Shown: positions 17,178 through 26,968 of the stretch, one piece after another
Layout of the letters: every line of letters begins with the position of its first letter
Numbering within the stretch: the first letter of the stretch is position 1
Assembly: GCA_963708165.1 (NCBI GenBank)
Contig: OY970187.1
Coordinates: 1,798,001-1,862,000 of the forward strand
Origin: Rubricoccus sp963708165
GTDB taxonomy: Bacteria; Bacteroidota; Rhodothermia; Rhodothermales; Rubricoccaceae
DNA: 64,000 nucleotides
Direction of reading: 5' to 3'
Notes under the pieces: model-generated
Database searches by the model: none
Seen by the model: only the letters and a program-made list of their open reading frames with translations
Told to the model about the DNA's origin: nothing
Made by a program: the position numbers and the translations under genes

Positions 17178-19379
17178 CTAGCCGCGCACGCCGCGGCGCT
17201 CGATCTTGAGGCTCTGCCCCGGCCGGATGGTGTCGCCGGAGAGGCTGTTCCAGCGCCGAAGGTCGCTCAGCGAGACGCCGTACTTGCGCGCGATCTGCGT
17301 CAGGTTCTCGCCGCGCGCGACGCGGTGCGTCGTGGTGCGCGTGGCGTTGGCGGTCCGGGTGCGGGCAGCCCGCGCGGCGCGCGGGTTGTAGCCGTCAGGC
17401 GCCGTCAGGCGCAGGCGCTGGCCCACACGAATCACGTCAGTCGAGAGGCTGTTCCAGCCGCGCAGGTCGTCCACCCGCACGCCGTACTGACGCGCGAGCA
17501 TCGTGAGGTGCTCGCCACGTTGCACGCGGTGGGTCGTCGGGCGGGCGCTGCGCGAGTCGGCTGCGAGGCGGACCGGCGGCGCGGGCGCTGCAGCCTCGGG
17601 CACAGCCTCTGGCGCGACGGGTTGGGTGACAGGCTCAGCTACCGCCTCGGCCACAGGCTCCAGAGCAGGCGCGGCCTCTGGCGCGGCGACCTCCTCCAGC
17701 GCTTCCTCCAGCGCGGGCTCGGCTGCCGCCAGAGGCTCGGCCTCTTGCGCGGCGGGCGACGCCGCCACGCGAGGCGACTCTACGATGGCGACCGGCTCGG
17801 CGATTTCAGAGGCCTTGGGCACCGCCTCCGTCTCGGGCTGAGTGGCCGCGATGGCCTCCGACACGACCGGAACGGCAGCGGCGACGCGCTCGGGGCGCTC
17901 GAACTGCGCAGGCGGCAGTGGCGGGCGCGTCGGCAGTCCGTTCCTGGCCGTCAGCGTGCGGCGGCCGGTCTCGGGCGTCGCAGCCTCGCGGGCCGCGATC
18001 AGGATCTCGGCGGGCTCCTCGCTCGCCAGAGGCCGCATGGCGCGGGGGCCAAAGCTGACGGTCTCGGCGGTCAGGTTCATGCCCTCCGCCTCTGGCGAAG
18101 CCAGGCGGTCGAGCTGCGCGGCGTGCTGCTCGTAGAAGCCGAGTGGGATGCGAATCGTGTGCGGCATCCGCGTGCTGGGCACCTGGCCCCGGCGGAGCAT
18201 TGGGTTGAGCGCGCGAAGCACCGCCTCGTCCACGTCGATCGTGCGCGAGACGTCCGAGAGACGCGTGCCGGGGGCCACAGGCACGCGGTCGAAGGCGTAC
18301 GTCGGGCCGGGCTCGGGCGCCTCGAAGCCATAGGCGTCGGGGTTGCTCAGGATGAGCGAGGTGGCGATAAACATCGGCACGTAGCCGCGCGTCTCGCGTG
18401 GGATCTCATGGTCGATGTCCCAGAACGTGGCGCGCTCGCCCGTTTTGGCCTCGAAGCGACGCACGGCGCGCGCAATCACAGCCGGGTTGCAGTTGTAGCC
18501 CGCGAGCGCCAACTGCCAGTCGCCGAAGCGGTCGTAGAGGTCGCGCAGGTGGCGCGCCGCGGCGCGCGTCGACAGCTCAGGGTCCAGACGGTGGTCGATG
18601 TCGCCGTTGGCTTGCAGGCCGTAAGCGCCGCCGGTCGCGCGGATAAACTGCCACATGCCCGCTGCCGCCATGTGGCTACGCGCGACAGGGTTGAGCGCGC
18701 TTTCCACCATCGCGAGGTACTTCAACTCGTCCGGCACGCCTTCCTCGGCCATGATGCGCTCCACCATGGGGAAGTACGTGTCGGCGCGCTGGCGCAGCGT
18801 GGCGACATGGCTCGGACGGCGCAAGAGGTAGCGCAGGCTGCTCTCTACGCTCGGCGTGACTTCCATCGGAATCGTGGCCTCCGCAATCCGAGCCGTCCGC
18901 ACGATGACTGGGATCTGAACCGACGCGAGCGTCGGCTCGTCGGTCTCATAGATCATCCGAAAGGCTTCTTCGTTGACGGCGTAAATGTCGCCGCGGTCGA
19001 GTGTCTCGGTTCCGTAGAACAGCTCCTTCTCGGTCAGGACCGAGGCGTAGAGCTCGCGGAAGCGCGGCTCGTAGAGCATGCCGGGGCGTTGCGCCAGAAG
19101 CTCCAGATCTCCCACGAGACCTTCTAGCAGAGAGCTGTAGCGGGAGTCTTCGCCAGCGGCGGCGGCGAGGAGAAGGTCAGCGTGACGCTGGTACAGATGG
19201 GCGACGCGGCGTGCGAGCTCGGTCTCGGAAAGCGCGTCCATGTCCACCGAGGCGAGGGAACGGTCCGACGCACTCGTTTGAGTGCGAAGGGCCGGTACCG
19301 CGGCCTCCGTGGGAACAGACTGGGCCAGGAGGGGGGCCGAGACGAACAGCAGCGCCGCCGCGAAAAGGAATCGTGGCAT
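17178..19379 (-). CDS. Membrane-bound lytic murein transglycosylase D-like protein with two LysM domains
   Basis: Cleaves peptidoglycan glycan strands. 733 aa with a signal peptide (LFAAALLFVSAPLLAQS). The SLT/lysozyme-like domain spans about residues 190-340: GVPDELKYLAMVESALNP contains the catalytic Glu, followed by AAGMWQFIRATGGAYGL and LALAGYNCNPAVIARA. Two LysM repeats lie at about 625-670 (THRVQRGEHLTMLARQYGV) and 690-733 (THRVARGENLTQIARKYGV). The linker from ~500 to 615 is Ala/Pro/Glu-rich low complexity, partly made by the repeat. Domain order matches MltD. No lipobox seen, so probably periplasmic. Confidence 0.93.
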   Translation of the reverse strand: MPRFLFAAALLFVSAPLLAQSVPTEAAVPALRTQTSASDRSLASVDMDALSETELARRVAHLYQRHADLLLAAAAGEDSRYSSLLEGLVGDLELLAQRPGMLYEPRFRELYASVLTEKELFYGTETLDRGDIYAVNEEAFRMIYETDEPTLASVQIPVIVRTARIAEATIPMEVTPSVESSLRYLLRRPSHVATLRQRADTYFPMVERIMAEEGVPDELKYLAMVESALNPVARSHMAAAGMWQFIRATGGAYGLQANGDIDHRLDPELSTRAAARHLRDLYDRFGDWQLALAGYNCNPAVIARAVRRFEAKTGERATFWDIDHEIPRETRGYVPMFIATSLILSNPDAYGFEAPEPGPTYAFDRVPVAPGTRLSDVSRTIDVDEAVLRALNPMLRRGQVPSTRMPHTIRIPLGFYEQHAAQLDRLASPEAEGMNLTAETVSFGPRAMRPLASEEPAEILIAAREAATPETGRRTLTARNGLPTRPPLPPAQFERPERVAAAVPVVSEAIAATQPETEAVPKASEIAEPVAIVESPRVAASPAAQEAEPLAAAEPALEEALEEVAAPEAAPALEPVAEAVAEPVTQPVAPEAVPEAAAPAPPVRLAADSRSARPTTHRVQRGEHLTMLARQYGVRVDDLRGWNSLSTDVIRVGQRLRLTAPDGYNPRAARAARTRTANATRTTTHRVARGENLTQIARKYGVSLSDLRRWNSLSGDTIRPGQSLKIERRGVRG

Positions 19380-19699
19380 GAAAGCGGCAGAACGGGAAAA
19401 GGTTACAGGGAATCCCTAAAGTAAAGCGCGAGAGGCGAATGCCCAACAAGTTGTCCACATCCACCACCCGCGACCCGGGGCACTAGCCTACCTCAGTCCT
19501 TCATGCTGCGTCAAGGGGCTAGGCAAAATCTTGAACGAACGCCTCCAGGCTCGGCCTCTGGCGCCAGAGGCGGATCGCATGCAGACGTGCAAAGGCAGAA
19601 CGCGGAAGGCAAGCCTCTGGCGCTGCAGGACGGGTGTTCCCCGCATCCCCTGTCCATCCCGCATCCCAGGCGCGCCAGAGGCGCGCATCCCTCGTCCCC
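19380..19699. other. Intergenic region with candidate promoter and repeats
   Basis: 320 bp between two reverse-strand genes. Near 19416-19449 is a possible promoter for the transglycosylase gene. A perfect GCCTCTGGCGCCAGAGGC lies at 19554-19571, with further half sites to 19690, downstream of the carboxylase gene. No gene seen. Confidence 0.5.
19416..19449 (-). promoter_or_regulatory. Candidate Bacteroidota-type promoter for the transglycosylase gene
   Basis: On the reverse strand, TTGTTG is followed about 20 nt later by TACTTTAG, close to the Bacteroidota sigma-A consensus TTTG...TAnnTTTG, about 40 bp ahead of the ATG at 19379. Read by eye only. Confidence 0.3.
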
Positions 19700-21274
19700 T
19701 TACAGCGGGATGCAGCCGTGCTTCTTCTTGGGCAGCTTCTGCACCTTGTTCTGCAGCATCGCCATGGCGCCGATGAGCCTCTGGCGGGTTTCTGAGGGGC
19801 GCACCACGTCGTCCACGTAGCCGCGCTCGGCGGCGACGTAGGGGTTGGCGAAGCGCTCGCGGTACTCCTCGGTGAACTGCTCCTCCGCCGCAGCCGGGTC
19901 GTCCGCCGCTTCGATCTCGCGTTTGCGGATGATCTCGACGGCGCCCTTGGGACCCATGACGGCAATCTCCGCACTGGGCCACGCGAGGTTGAGGTCGGCG
20001 CGGATGTGCTTGGAGTTCATCACGTCGTAGGCGCCGCCGTAGGCCTTGCGCGTGATGACGGTGACTTTGGGCACGGTCGCCTCGCAGAACGCGTAGAGCA
20101 GCTTGGCGCCGTGGCGGATAATGCCGTTCCACTCCTGGTCCGTTCCAGGCATGAAGCCGGGCACGTCCTCAAAGACGACGAGCGGGATGCCGAACGCATC
20201 GCAGAAGCGCACGAAGCGCGCGGCCTTGACGCTCGCGTCGATGTCGAGCACGCCCGCGAGAACCGCAGGCTGGTTGGCGACGATGCCGACCGAGCGGCCA
20301 TCCAGGCGCGCAAAGCCGACGACGATGTTCTCGGCGAAGTCCGGGTGGATCTCGAAAAAGCTCTTCGCGTCCACGATGCCGCGAATCACGTCGTGGATGT
20401 TGTACGGCGTGCTGGGCGACTGGGGAATAACGTCGTCGAGCGCCTCGGCGGCTTTGGCCTCTGGCGCGATGCCTGCCGCCAGAGGCACACCGTCTTCGCA
20501 GTTGGAGGGCAGGTAGCCCATCAACTCGCGGATGCCGAGCAGCAGCAGCGCCTCGTTGGCGAAGGCGCGGTGGCAGACGCCGCTTCGGCTCGCGTGCGTG
20601 TCGGCGCCGCCCAACTCCTCTTGCGTGACGACCTCGTTGGTGACGGTTTTGACCACGTTTGGGCCGGTCACGAACATGTAGCTCGTGCCTCGCGCCATAA
20701 ACGTGAAGTCCGTGATGGCGGGGCTGTAGACCGCGCCGCCCGCGCACGGCCCGAGGATGGCCGAGATCTGCGGCACGACGCCAGAGGCCAGCGTGTTTTG
20801 TAGGAACAGATCCGCGTAGCCGCCGAGCGCGGCCACGCCTTCCTGGATGCGCGCGCCGCCGCTATCGTTGAGGCCGATGACGGGGTGCCCGTTTTCCAGC
20901 GCGAGCTCCATCAGCTGCACGATTTTGCGCGCGTGCGCGAGTCCCAGCGAGCCGCCGAAAACGGTGAAATCCTGGGAGTAGACGTAGACGATGCGCCCGT
21001 CGATGGTGCCCCAGCCGGTCACGACGCCGTCGCCGTAGGGCCTCTGGCGCTCCAGGCCGAAGCCTGTGGCCTGGTGGCGCACAAACTGGCCCATTTCCTG
21101 GAACGAGCCGGGATCGAGCAGAATGTCGAGCCGCTCGCGCGCGCTCAGCTTGCCCTTTTCGTGCTGGCGTTCGAGGCGCGCTTTGCCGCCTCCGGCGCGG
21201 GACTCGGCGCGGCGCCGGTCGAGGTCAGCAAAGGGGTCGTCGGAAACGTCGTCGGGTGCGGGCTGGTCGCTCAT
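19700..21274 (-). CDS. Acyl-CoA (propionyl-CoA) carboxylase beta subunit
   Basis: Carboxyltransferase subunit that moves carboxyl from carboxybiotin to propionyl-CoA or a related acyl-CoA. 524 aa from the ATG at 21274 (MSDQPAPDDVSDDPFADL); the open frame to 21595 upstream is not coding. Family features: KGKLSARERLDILLDPGSF near residue 40, ALENGHPVIGLNDSGGARIQEG near 125, MFVTGPNVVKTVT near 195, CDAFGIPLVVFEDVPGFMPG near 360, the oxyanion-hole region AYGGAYDVMNSK near 415 and MGPKGAVEIIRKREI near 440. Length and order match PccB. No biotin-carrier/carboxylase alpha subunit lies in the window. Confidence 0.94.
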   Translation of the reverse strand: MSDQPAPDDVSDDPFADLDRRRAESRAGGGKARLERQHEKGKLSARERLDILLDPGSFQEMGQFVRHQATGFGLERQRPYGDGVVTGWGTIDGRIVYVYSQDFTVFGGSLGLAHARKIVQLMELALENGHPVIGLNDSGGARIQEGVAALGGYADLFLQNTLASGVVPQISAILGPCAGGAVYSPAITDFTFMARGTSYMFVTGPNVVKTVTNEVVTQEELGGADTHASRSGVCHRAFANEALLLLGIRELMGYLPSNCEDGVPLAAGIAPEAKAAEALDDVIPQSPSTPYNIHDVIRGIVDAKSFFEIHPDFAENIVVGFARLDGRSVGIVANQPAVLAGVLDIDASVKAARFVRFCDAFGIPLVVFEDVPGFMPGTDQEWNGIIRHGAKLLYAFCEATVPKVTVITRKAYGGAYDVMNSKHIRADLNLAWPSAEIAVMGPKGAVEIIRKREIEAADDPAAAEEQFTEEYRERFANPYVAAERGYVDDVVRPSETRQRLIGAMAMLQNKVQKLPKKKHGCIPL

Positions 21275-21321
21275 CAAGGGGTCGCGCGTCGGGAGGAAGC
21301 CGGAAGCTACGCGCCCCTGCG

Positions 21322-21347
21322 CGGTGCCTCTGGCGCCAGAGGCACCG
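21322..21347. repeat. 26-bp perfect palindrome containing the repeat pair
   Basis: The 18-bp GCCTCTGGCGCCAGAGGC is extended by CGGT and ACCG on the two sides to a 26-bp perfect palindrome. It lies in the 122-bp gap upstream of the carboxylase gene and downstream of the acidic-protein gene on the same strand, so it may be the latter's terminator. Confidence 0.7.
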
Positions 21348-21396
21348 TGCGCTGTAGACCTCGTCAGGGACGCCTCGCGCGCGCCGCCAGAGGCTG

Positions 21397-23277
21397 CTAG
21401 TCGCGGCGCAGGCGCGACTCGACGGCGTTGGTGAAGCTCACCGCGGGCTCGCTGTACATGTTGACTTTGTTCTTGCGAAAGATCTCGCGCCCGATGATCT
21501 GCGTCGCGGCCGTCCACGAGCCGGAGGCCGAGAGCTGCGCGACGACGCGCCCGTACGCCTCGGCGTCGCCTGCGAACAGGTGCTCGGTGTACCACTCGCG
21601 GTTGGCGGCGGCATCACCGAGGACGGCCGTCTCGTGGACCTCCAGCGGCGCGTCGGGCGCGGGCGCGCGCATGGCGTCGTGCAGCGTGGGAGCCGCTCGC
21701 CCTGGCGCGCCGACGTGCGCGAACTGCTTCCAGAGTGGGTCGCCAGCGGCGGGCTCGGGCGTCGCCAGAGGCTCGTCGGTGCCGAGGGTTTGGCCGCGCC
21801 GCCTGGCAAGGCGGTCGAGAAGCGTTTCAGACTCGCCGTCGCTCTCTGGCTCGGCCTCTGGCGCCAGAGGCTCGGGCGACGAGTCTCGCTCGTTGTTGGA
21901 GCGCGTCTCTGGGCTGTCGCCGAGCGAGGTGATGGGCGCTGAGAGCGGGTCGCCAGAGGCGGCGTCCCTGGGATCTGTCGAGGCGCGATTCGTTCTGGTG
22001 GGACCCGTTTCACCGGGACCCGTTTCGCCAGAGGCGTTGGAAGCGTCGCCGGGTTCAGGCTCGACGTGTCCGGCCTCGCCGCTGTGCTCCGTGTCGTCTT
22101 CCTGCGGAGCGTCGGGCTCTGCGGGCGGCTCGTCGTCGGGCGAGAGGATGACGTTTCCGATGGAGTAGCCAGGCTCTGCGTGGTCGTCGGTAGGCTCATC
22201 ATCGCCGGCGAAGCCGTCGCGCTCGATCAGCGCGGCGAGAAAGGCCGAGGAGGACTCCGCCTCTGGCGCATCGATCTCTTCTTTTTTCGCCTCTGGCGAG
22301 TCGTGTGCTTCGGGCGCGTCGGACTCGGACTCGTCGGCTTCGGGCGCGTCGGCTTCGGGCACGTCGGTTTCCTCGCTCTTCGCCCTTGGCGCCAGAGGCG
22401 CGTCATCGACGAGGTCGGCGTCTTCGATCTCCGGCGCGGGAAGCGGCAGCGCGGTGCTCTCGGGCTCGACCGACATCACCTCGGCCTCTGGCGTAGCCGG
22501 CGGCTTGGGGGCGGAGAGTCTGGCGCCAGAAGGCTCGGCGCTAGAAGGCTCGGCGCCAGAGTCTGTCGCCAGAGGCGCGCCGAGCGCCTTCGCGAGGATG
22601 CCGCGCAGCGCGTCGCGGCTGACCTCGGTCTCCGAGACGACCTCGCGGCCCAATCCGGGACAGCCTCTGGCGGCGAACGCTTCGGCGAGCACGCGGCCGG
22701 GCACGGCGCCCTCCTGCTCGGGAATGCCGCCCACGAGATCGTAGAGCGGCGCGAAGAGCGCCATCCATCCGTCGGCGTCGAGCTCGCCTGCTACGCGGCG
22801 GTCGATACGCGCGAGGAGGTGGCCAAAGGCCTCGCGGTCGAACGCCTCCACGTCTTTCTTCTCCACATAGCGCCGCACGATCTCGGCGAGGTACGGGTAC
22901 ACGCCGAGCGCCTTCAGGCCGCTCAGCACGTCGGCCACCGGCGCGGCCCCTGTACGGATGAGCTGCTGCGGCAGCGCCTCGGAGGGCATCACGAGCGTGC
23001 TCACGAGCGCGTGGCATGTCTCTCGGACCGCCGGTTGCCACGCGTCGGCGGGAAAGCGCGCGCCCGCGAGGGCGTCGTCGCGCCAGGCCTCGGGCGTGCG
23101 GCTGAGCCACGGCGCGGCCTCGTCCAGGCGCGTCCCGGCCTCACGGTCGAGCCTCTGGCGCAACGCGTGCGCGACGAGCGGCGGGAGGCGGTCGAGATCG
23201 GCGCGAGCGTGCGAGCGGTCGGCGGCGAGCGTCTCGAAGATCTGGCGGGAGAGGGCGTCCGAGAGGGCGTCGAGCAT
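21397..23277 (-). CDS. Conserved-looking hypothetical protein with long acidic low-complexity middle
   Basis: 626 aa from the ATG at 23277; the longer open frame to 23472 is repeat-derived. I do not recognise a family. Residues 1-~230 are helical and ordered-looking (LSDALSRQIFETLAADRSHA, PYLAEIVRRYVEKKDVEAFD). About 230-525 is an acidic Pro/Glu/Ala/Ser/Asp linker with many PEA, PEAD and ESD repeats. The last ~100 residues are ordered again (NREWYTEHLFAGDAEAYGRV, AATQIIGREIFRKNKVNMYS). No signal peptide or membrane segment, so cytoplasmic. Possibly a scaffold-type protein; that is a guess from architecture only. Confidence 0.75.
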   Translation of the reverse strand: MLDALSDALSRQIFETLAADRSHARADLDRLPPLVAHALRQRLDREAGTRLDEAAPWLSRTPEAWRDDALAGARFPADAWQPAVRETCHALVSTLVMPSEALPQQLIRTGAAPVADVLSGLKALGVYPYLAEIVRRYVEKKDVEAFDREAFGHLLARIDRRVAGELDADGWMALFAPLYDLVGGIPEQEGAVPGRVLAEAFAARGCPGLGREVVSETEVSRDALRGILAKALGAPLATDSGAEPSSAEPSGARLSAPKPPATPEAEVMSVEPESTALPLPAPEIEDADLVDDAPLAPRAKSEETDVPEADAPEADESESDAPEAHDSPEAKKEEIDAPEAESSSAFLAALIERDGFAGDDEPTDDHAEPGYSIGNVILSPDDEPPAEPDAPQEDDTEHSGEAGHVEPEPGDASNASGETGPGETGPTRTNRASTDPRDAASGDPLSAPITSLGDSPETRSNNERDSSPEPLAPEAEPESDGESETLLDRLARRRGQTLGTDEPLATPEPAAGDPLWKQFAHVGAPGRAAPTLHDAMRAPAPDAPLEVHETAVLGDAAANREWYTEHLFAGDAEAYGRVVAQLSASGSWTAATQIIGREIFRKNKVNMYSEPAVSFTNAVESRLRRD

Positions 23278-23612
23278 GAGGCGAGGAGAGGGGCGTCGCA
23301 AATCTAGCGCTGGCAGAGATGGGCGAGGAATGCAGAGCGTTACGTCCTCCCGCGCCAGGCCTCCAACGCTCGCGCGGCGGCCAGCCGTGTGCTGCCCGAG
23401 GCCAGTTGCCGCCACCGGCCTCTGGCGCCACCGGCCTCTGGCGCCAGAGGCTCTGCACGTGCGCCGCTCCACACGTTTGTGGCATCGCTTGACACGTCCG
23501 AAGCGCGCTCGCAGCGGGCACAGCGGGAACCTCAGGGCGTCAATGCCGCCGAGTGTTGTGGTTGGGTGTGCATCTGGCCCATATCGCTACCACTCCGCCT
23601 GCTTCCCTCTCC
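23278..23612. other. Intergenic region between divergent genes
   Basis: 335 bp. Contains a duplicated CCACCGGCCTCTGGCGC unit followed by a full repeat pair near 23412-23452. Promoters for the acidic protein and the histidine kinase must lie here; none could be defined. No gene seen. Confidence 0.5.
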
Positions 23613-26600
23613 ATGCCTCCTGCACCAGCGCCCACGATTTCGCCTCGGGACGGTGCGGTGCTGTGCTCAGCGTTGCCGCGCTCCGGCGCTGACGAGGCCT
23701 GTGAGCGGGTGGCTCGCCTGGCCGCGCGCACGGCTACCGCGCCGGTCGCATTGGTCGGCCTCTTCGAGCGCCAGAGGCTGCACATCCGGGGCGCGAGCGG
23801 CCGGGCCGCTAGCGAGTCCGAGTCGTCTCTCGCGCAGTCGTTCTGCCGCCACGTCGCCGAACGCAACGAGGTCGTCCGGATCGACAGCGCGCACCTAGAC
23901 GCCAGAGGCGTGTCGGCCCATCCCGACGTGATCGCGTGCCTCGGCGTGCCCATCCGAGCAGCCTCTGGCGAGGTGCTCGGCGCCCTCTGCGTCACCGACC
24001 GGACGCCGCGGGAGTGGACCGACGGCGACACGGACACGCTGATCTCCCTGGCCGCGATGGTCACCCGCGACGTAGAGCGGCGCGATGCTCTCACGCAACT
24101 CGCCGCAGCGCAGCGCGCGCGGGACGACGACCGGGCGCTTATCCAGAACGGCTTCGACGCCATCGAGGATGTCTTTTACGTCCTGGACACCCACGCGCGG
24201 CTCGCACGCTGGAACGATCAACTCTGCGCCGTCAGCGGGTACGCCCCCAGCGAACTGCGAGGCATGCTCGCCGAGAACCTCTTCGTGGCCGAAGACAGAC
24301 CACGCCTGTACGCGGCGATGGCCGAGGCGTACCAGAGCGGCAGGGTGATGATGGAGGCTACCGTTCTTACCAAGAGCGGCCGGAGGATCGCGTACGAGAT
24401 CAACGGGACCCCGATGCTCGATAGCGCAGGCGAGGTGGCCGGCCTGTGTGGGACCTGCCGAGACATCACTGCGCGGAAGCAATCCGAGGCATCGCTCCGC
24501 CTCAGCGAGTCCCGATACCGTGGGCTCATCGAGTCCTCGCCGGACCTGTTCTTCCGCATCTCCGCAGACGGTCACTTCCTTGACGTCGTCGCTCCCGACG
24601 CCCGTCTTCTGGCGAGAGACGAGGAGGGGCTGGTGGGGAGTAGCATCTTCGAGTCGCTTCCGGCGCCTCTGGCGGCCCGGCTGCACAGCGTGGCGCAAGA
24701 GGCGCTCCGCAGCGGCACGCCTCAGCATATGGAGTACGCGCTCGCGCTGCCAGACAGCACCGAGCGCCTGTTCGAAGCGCGCATCGTGCCGGCGGGCACA
24801 GACGAGGTGCAGGCTATCGTGCGGGACGTGACCGAGCACAAAGCCACCGAGCGAGCCGTTCGCGAGAGCGAGGTTCTCTTTCGCTCGTTCGTCGAGGCGA
24901 CGGCGCAGGTGGTGTGGCAAGCCGACACCGAGGGACGGGTAACGGAACTGGGCTCCGCATGGGCAGAGTTCACAGGGCAAACGCCAGAGGAGAGCGACGG
25001 CTGGGGCTGGACCGACGCCCTCCACCCGGACGACCTAACGCGCGTCATGGAAGAGTGGACGGCCAGAATCGTGCGGCGGCAGCCTCTGGCGATCAACTAC
25101 CGCGCACGCCGCCACGACGGCGTGTACCACCGACTCAGCGTCCGCGGCGTGCCCGTGTTCGATGACGAGACCTTTTTGGGCTGGGTCGGCACGTGCAGCG
25201 ATGTGGAGGAGAAGATGCAAGCTAAAGAGGCCAGTTCGCGGAATGAGGCCGAGATGATGCAGCGCGAGCGGCTACTCGAAGGCATCGCGAGCGCCCTCAC
25301 GCACCTCCTCGCCGACGATATGGAGCGCGCGATCCCGGACGCTCTGCAAGAACTCGGGAGGGCTACAGACGCCGACCGCGTGTACGTCTTTGGCATCCAC
25401 GAAGGAGTCCTCGTGGGCGAAACGCTCTTCAGCCAGCACTTCGAATGGGTGCGCGAGGGGATTGAGCCGCAGATCGACAATCCAGATCTGCAGAACTGTC
25501 CGTTCGAGGATGCTGGGCTTGGGCGCTGGGAGACTGAATTGAAGGCCGGTCGCCCTGTATCGGGACCCGTCCGCGACCTACCCGTCTCCGAGCGAGCAGT
25601 GCTGCAGGAGCAAACCATTGAATCTCTCCTCGTGGTGCCCATCAGGGTTTCGGGCGGCACGTGGGGATTCCTGGGTTTCGACGATTGCCGACGTGCCCGG
25701 GTATGGTCCGCAGCGGAGGAGGCGCTGCTGACGGCTGCGGCTGCCAGTGTGGGAGAGGCGATGCAGCGCCAGAGGCAGCAGGCCGCCCTCGTCAAGAGCG
25801 AGAAGCGGCTTCGCCTCGCGCTCGACGCTGCCAAGATGGGGTCCTGGGAGGTCGACCCACAGACAGGAGCGGTGGCGTGCTCGGCACGCACGCACGCGCT
25901 CTTCGCCCTGCCGGAGACAGGGGACCACGACCTGGGCTTCTGGGCAGGGCACGTTCTGGAGGAAGACCGGGAACGGCTGATCGGTGCCATCGTGGGAGCT
26001 CGGGAATCCAGCTCCAGCGGGTTCATGATCGAGTACCGGGCCCGCCGCGCGGACGGCGTCGTGCGGTGGTTCCGCAGCAGCGGCCGCGTGGAGCGCGACG
26101 CCAGAGGCCGCCCGGAGCGGACGGCGGGGACCGTGCACGACATCACGGACGAGAAGGTCTACGAAGAGGCGCTGATCGAGGCGAAGGAGGCGGCCGTCGC
26201 TGCGCGAGAGCGTGCCGAGGAGACCGCGCGCATGAAGAGCGTTCTGCTGGCCAACATGAGCCACGAGATCCGGACGCCGCTGACCAGCATCATCGGGTTT
26301 GCCGATCTGCTTGCCACCGAAGTCAGCGGCGAGCAGCTAGAGTTGGTGGACCGGATCGTTTCCGGAGGCCGTCGCCTCATGAACACGCTCACGTCGGTTC
26401 TGGATCTTGCGCAGATGGAGGCGGGCCGCCGTCATCTGGAACTCGCAGACGTGGACGTGCAAGCCGTGGTGACCTCGGCCGGAGACCTCTTCCGCACGCA
26501 GGCCGAGGCCAAAGGCCTGGACTTTGTGGTCGCGCCGTGCGACGCCCCTGCGGTCATCCAGGGAGAGGACGCCGCGCTCCACCGCATCGTCGCCAACCTG

Positions 26601-26897
26601 GTCTCGAACGCGATCAAGTTCACGGAGTCCGGAAGCGTCTCCCTCTCAACCGCTGTAGCCTCTGGCGAGGTCACCGTCTGCGTTCAGGACACGGGCGTCG
26701 GCATTTGCGAGAGCTTTGTGCCGGTCCTGTTCGAGGACTTCCGCCAGGAATCCGAGGGCGAGGCGCGCCAGTTTGAGGGCAACGGGTTGGGTCTGGCGAT
26801 TACAAAACGCCTCGCGGAGATGATGGGCGGCACCGTTACCGTCGAGAGCGAAAAGGGCGTGGGCAGCACGTTCGCCGTCCGCTTCCCTCTGGCGTAA
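23613..26897 (+). CDS. Soluble hybrid-sensor-like histidine kinase with GAF and PAS domains
   Basis: 1094 aa from the ATG at 23613. Order, with approximate residues: GAF 20-155 (SFCRHVAERNEVVRI, LGVPIRAASGEVLGALCV), PAS 175-295, PAS 305-415, PAS/PAC 425-540, GAF 560-730, PAS 740-865, HisKA with phospho-acceptor His in NMSHEIRTPLTSIIGFADLL near 895, and HATPase_c with N box IVANLVSNAIKFTESG near 1010, G1 DTGVGI and G2 GNGLGLAITKRL. No transmembrane segment or receiver domain, so a cytoplasmic sensor. No response regulator gene is adjacent, so its partner is an orphan elsewhere. The signal is unknown; a CRHVAERNE-type GAF hints at phytochrome/light- or redox-type sensor architectures, but no chromophore Cys is evident. 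Confidence 0.93.
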   Translation: MPPAPAPTISPRDGAVLCSALPRSGADEACERVARLAARTATAPVALVGLFERQRLHIRGASGRAASESESSLAQSFCRHVAERNEVVRIDSAHLDARGVSAHPDVIACLGVPIRAASGEVLGALCVTDRTPREWTDGDTDTLISLAAMVTRDVERRDALTQLAAAQRARDDDRALIQNGFDAIEDVFYVLDTHARLARWNDQLCAVSGYAPSELRGMLAENLFVAEDRPRLYAAMAEAYQSGRVMMEATVLTKSGRRIAYEINGTPMLDSAGEVAGLCGTCRDITARKQSEASLRLSESRYRGLIESSPDLFFRISADGHFLDVVAPDARLLARDEEGLVGSSIFESLPAPLAARLHSVAQEALRSGTPQHMEYALALPDSTERLFEARIVPAGTDEVQAIVRDVTEHKATERAVRESEVLFRSFVEATAQVVWQADTEGRVTELGSAWAEFTGQTPEESDGWGWTDALHPDDLTRVMEEWTARIVRRQPLAINYRARRHDGVYHRLSVRGVPVFDDETFLGWVGTCSDVEEKMQAKEASSRNEAEMMQRERLLEGIASALTHLLADDMERAIPDALQELGRATDADRVYVFGIHEGVLVGETLFSQHFEWVREGIEPQIDNPDLQNCPFEDAGLGRWETELKAGRPVSGPVRDLPVSERAVLQEQTIESLLVVPIRVSGGTWGFLGFDDCRRARVWSAAEEALLTAAAASVGEAMQRQRQQAALVKSEKRLRLALDAAKMGSWEVDPQTGAVACSARTHALFALPETGDHDLGFWAGHVLEEDRERLIGAIVGARESSSSGFMIEYRARRADGVVRWFRSSGRVERDARGRPERTAGTVHDITDEKVYEEALIEAKEAAVAARERAEETARMKSVLLANMSHEIRTPLTSIIGFADLLATEVSGEQLELVDRIVSGGRRLMNTLTSVLDLAQMEAGRRHLELADVDVQAVVTSAGDLFRTQAEAKGLDFVVAPCDAPAVIQGEDAALHRIVANLVSNAIKFTESGSVSLSTAVASGEVTVCVQDTGVGICESFVPVLFEDFRQESEGEARQFEGNGLGLAITKRLAEMMGGTVTVESEKGVGSTFAVRFPLA

Positions 26898-26900
26898 CGC

Positions 26901-26923
26901 GCCTCTGGCGCCACGCCAGAGGC
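26901..26923 (+). terminator. Repeat-built hairpin terminator after the kinase gene
   Basis: A 10-bp perfect stem (GCCTCTGGCG / CGCCAGAGGC) with a 3-nt loop starting 3 bp after the TAA stop, between convergent genes. Confidence 0.65.
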
Positions 26924-26968
26924 CGTCACCCGTTTAGCGCTGCCTCCCCGTGCTGCCAGCGGCCCGGG

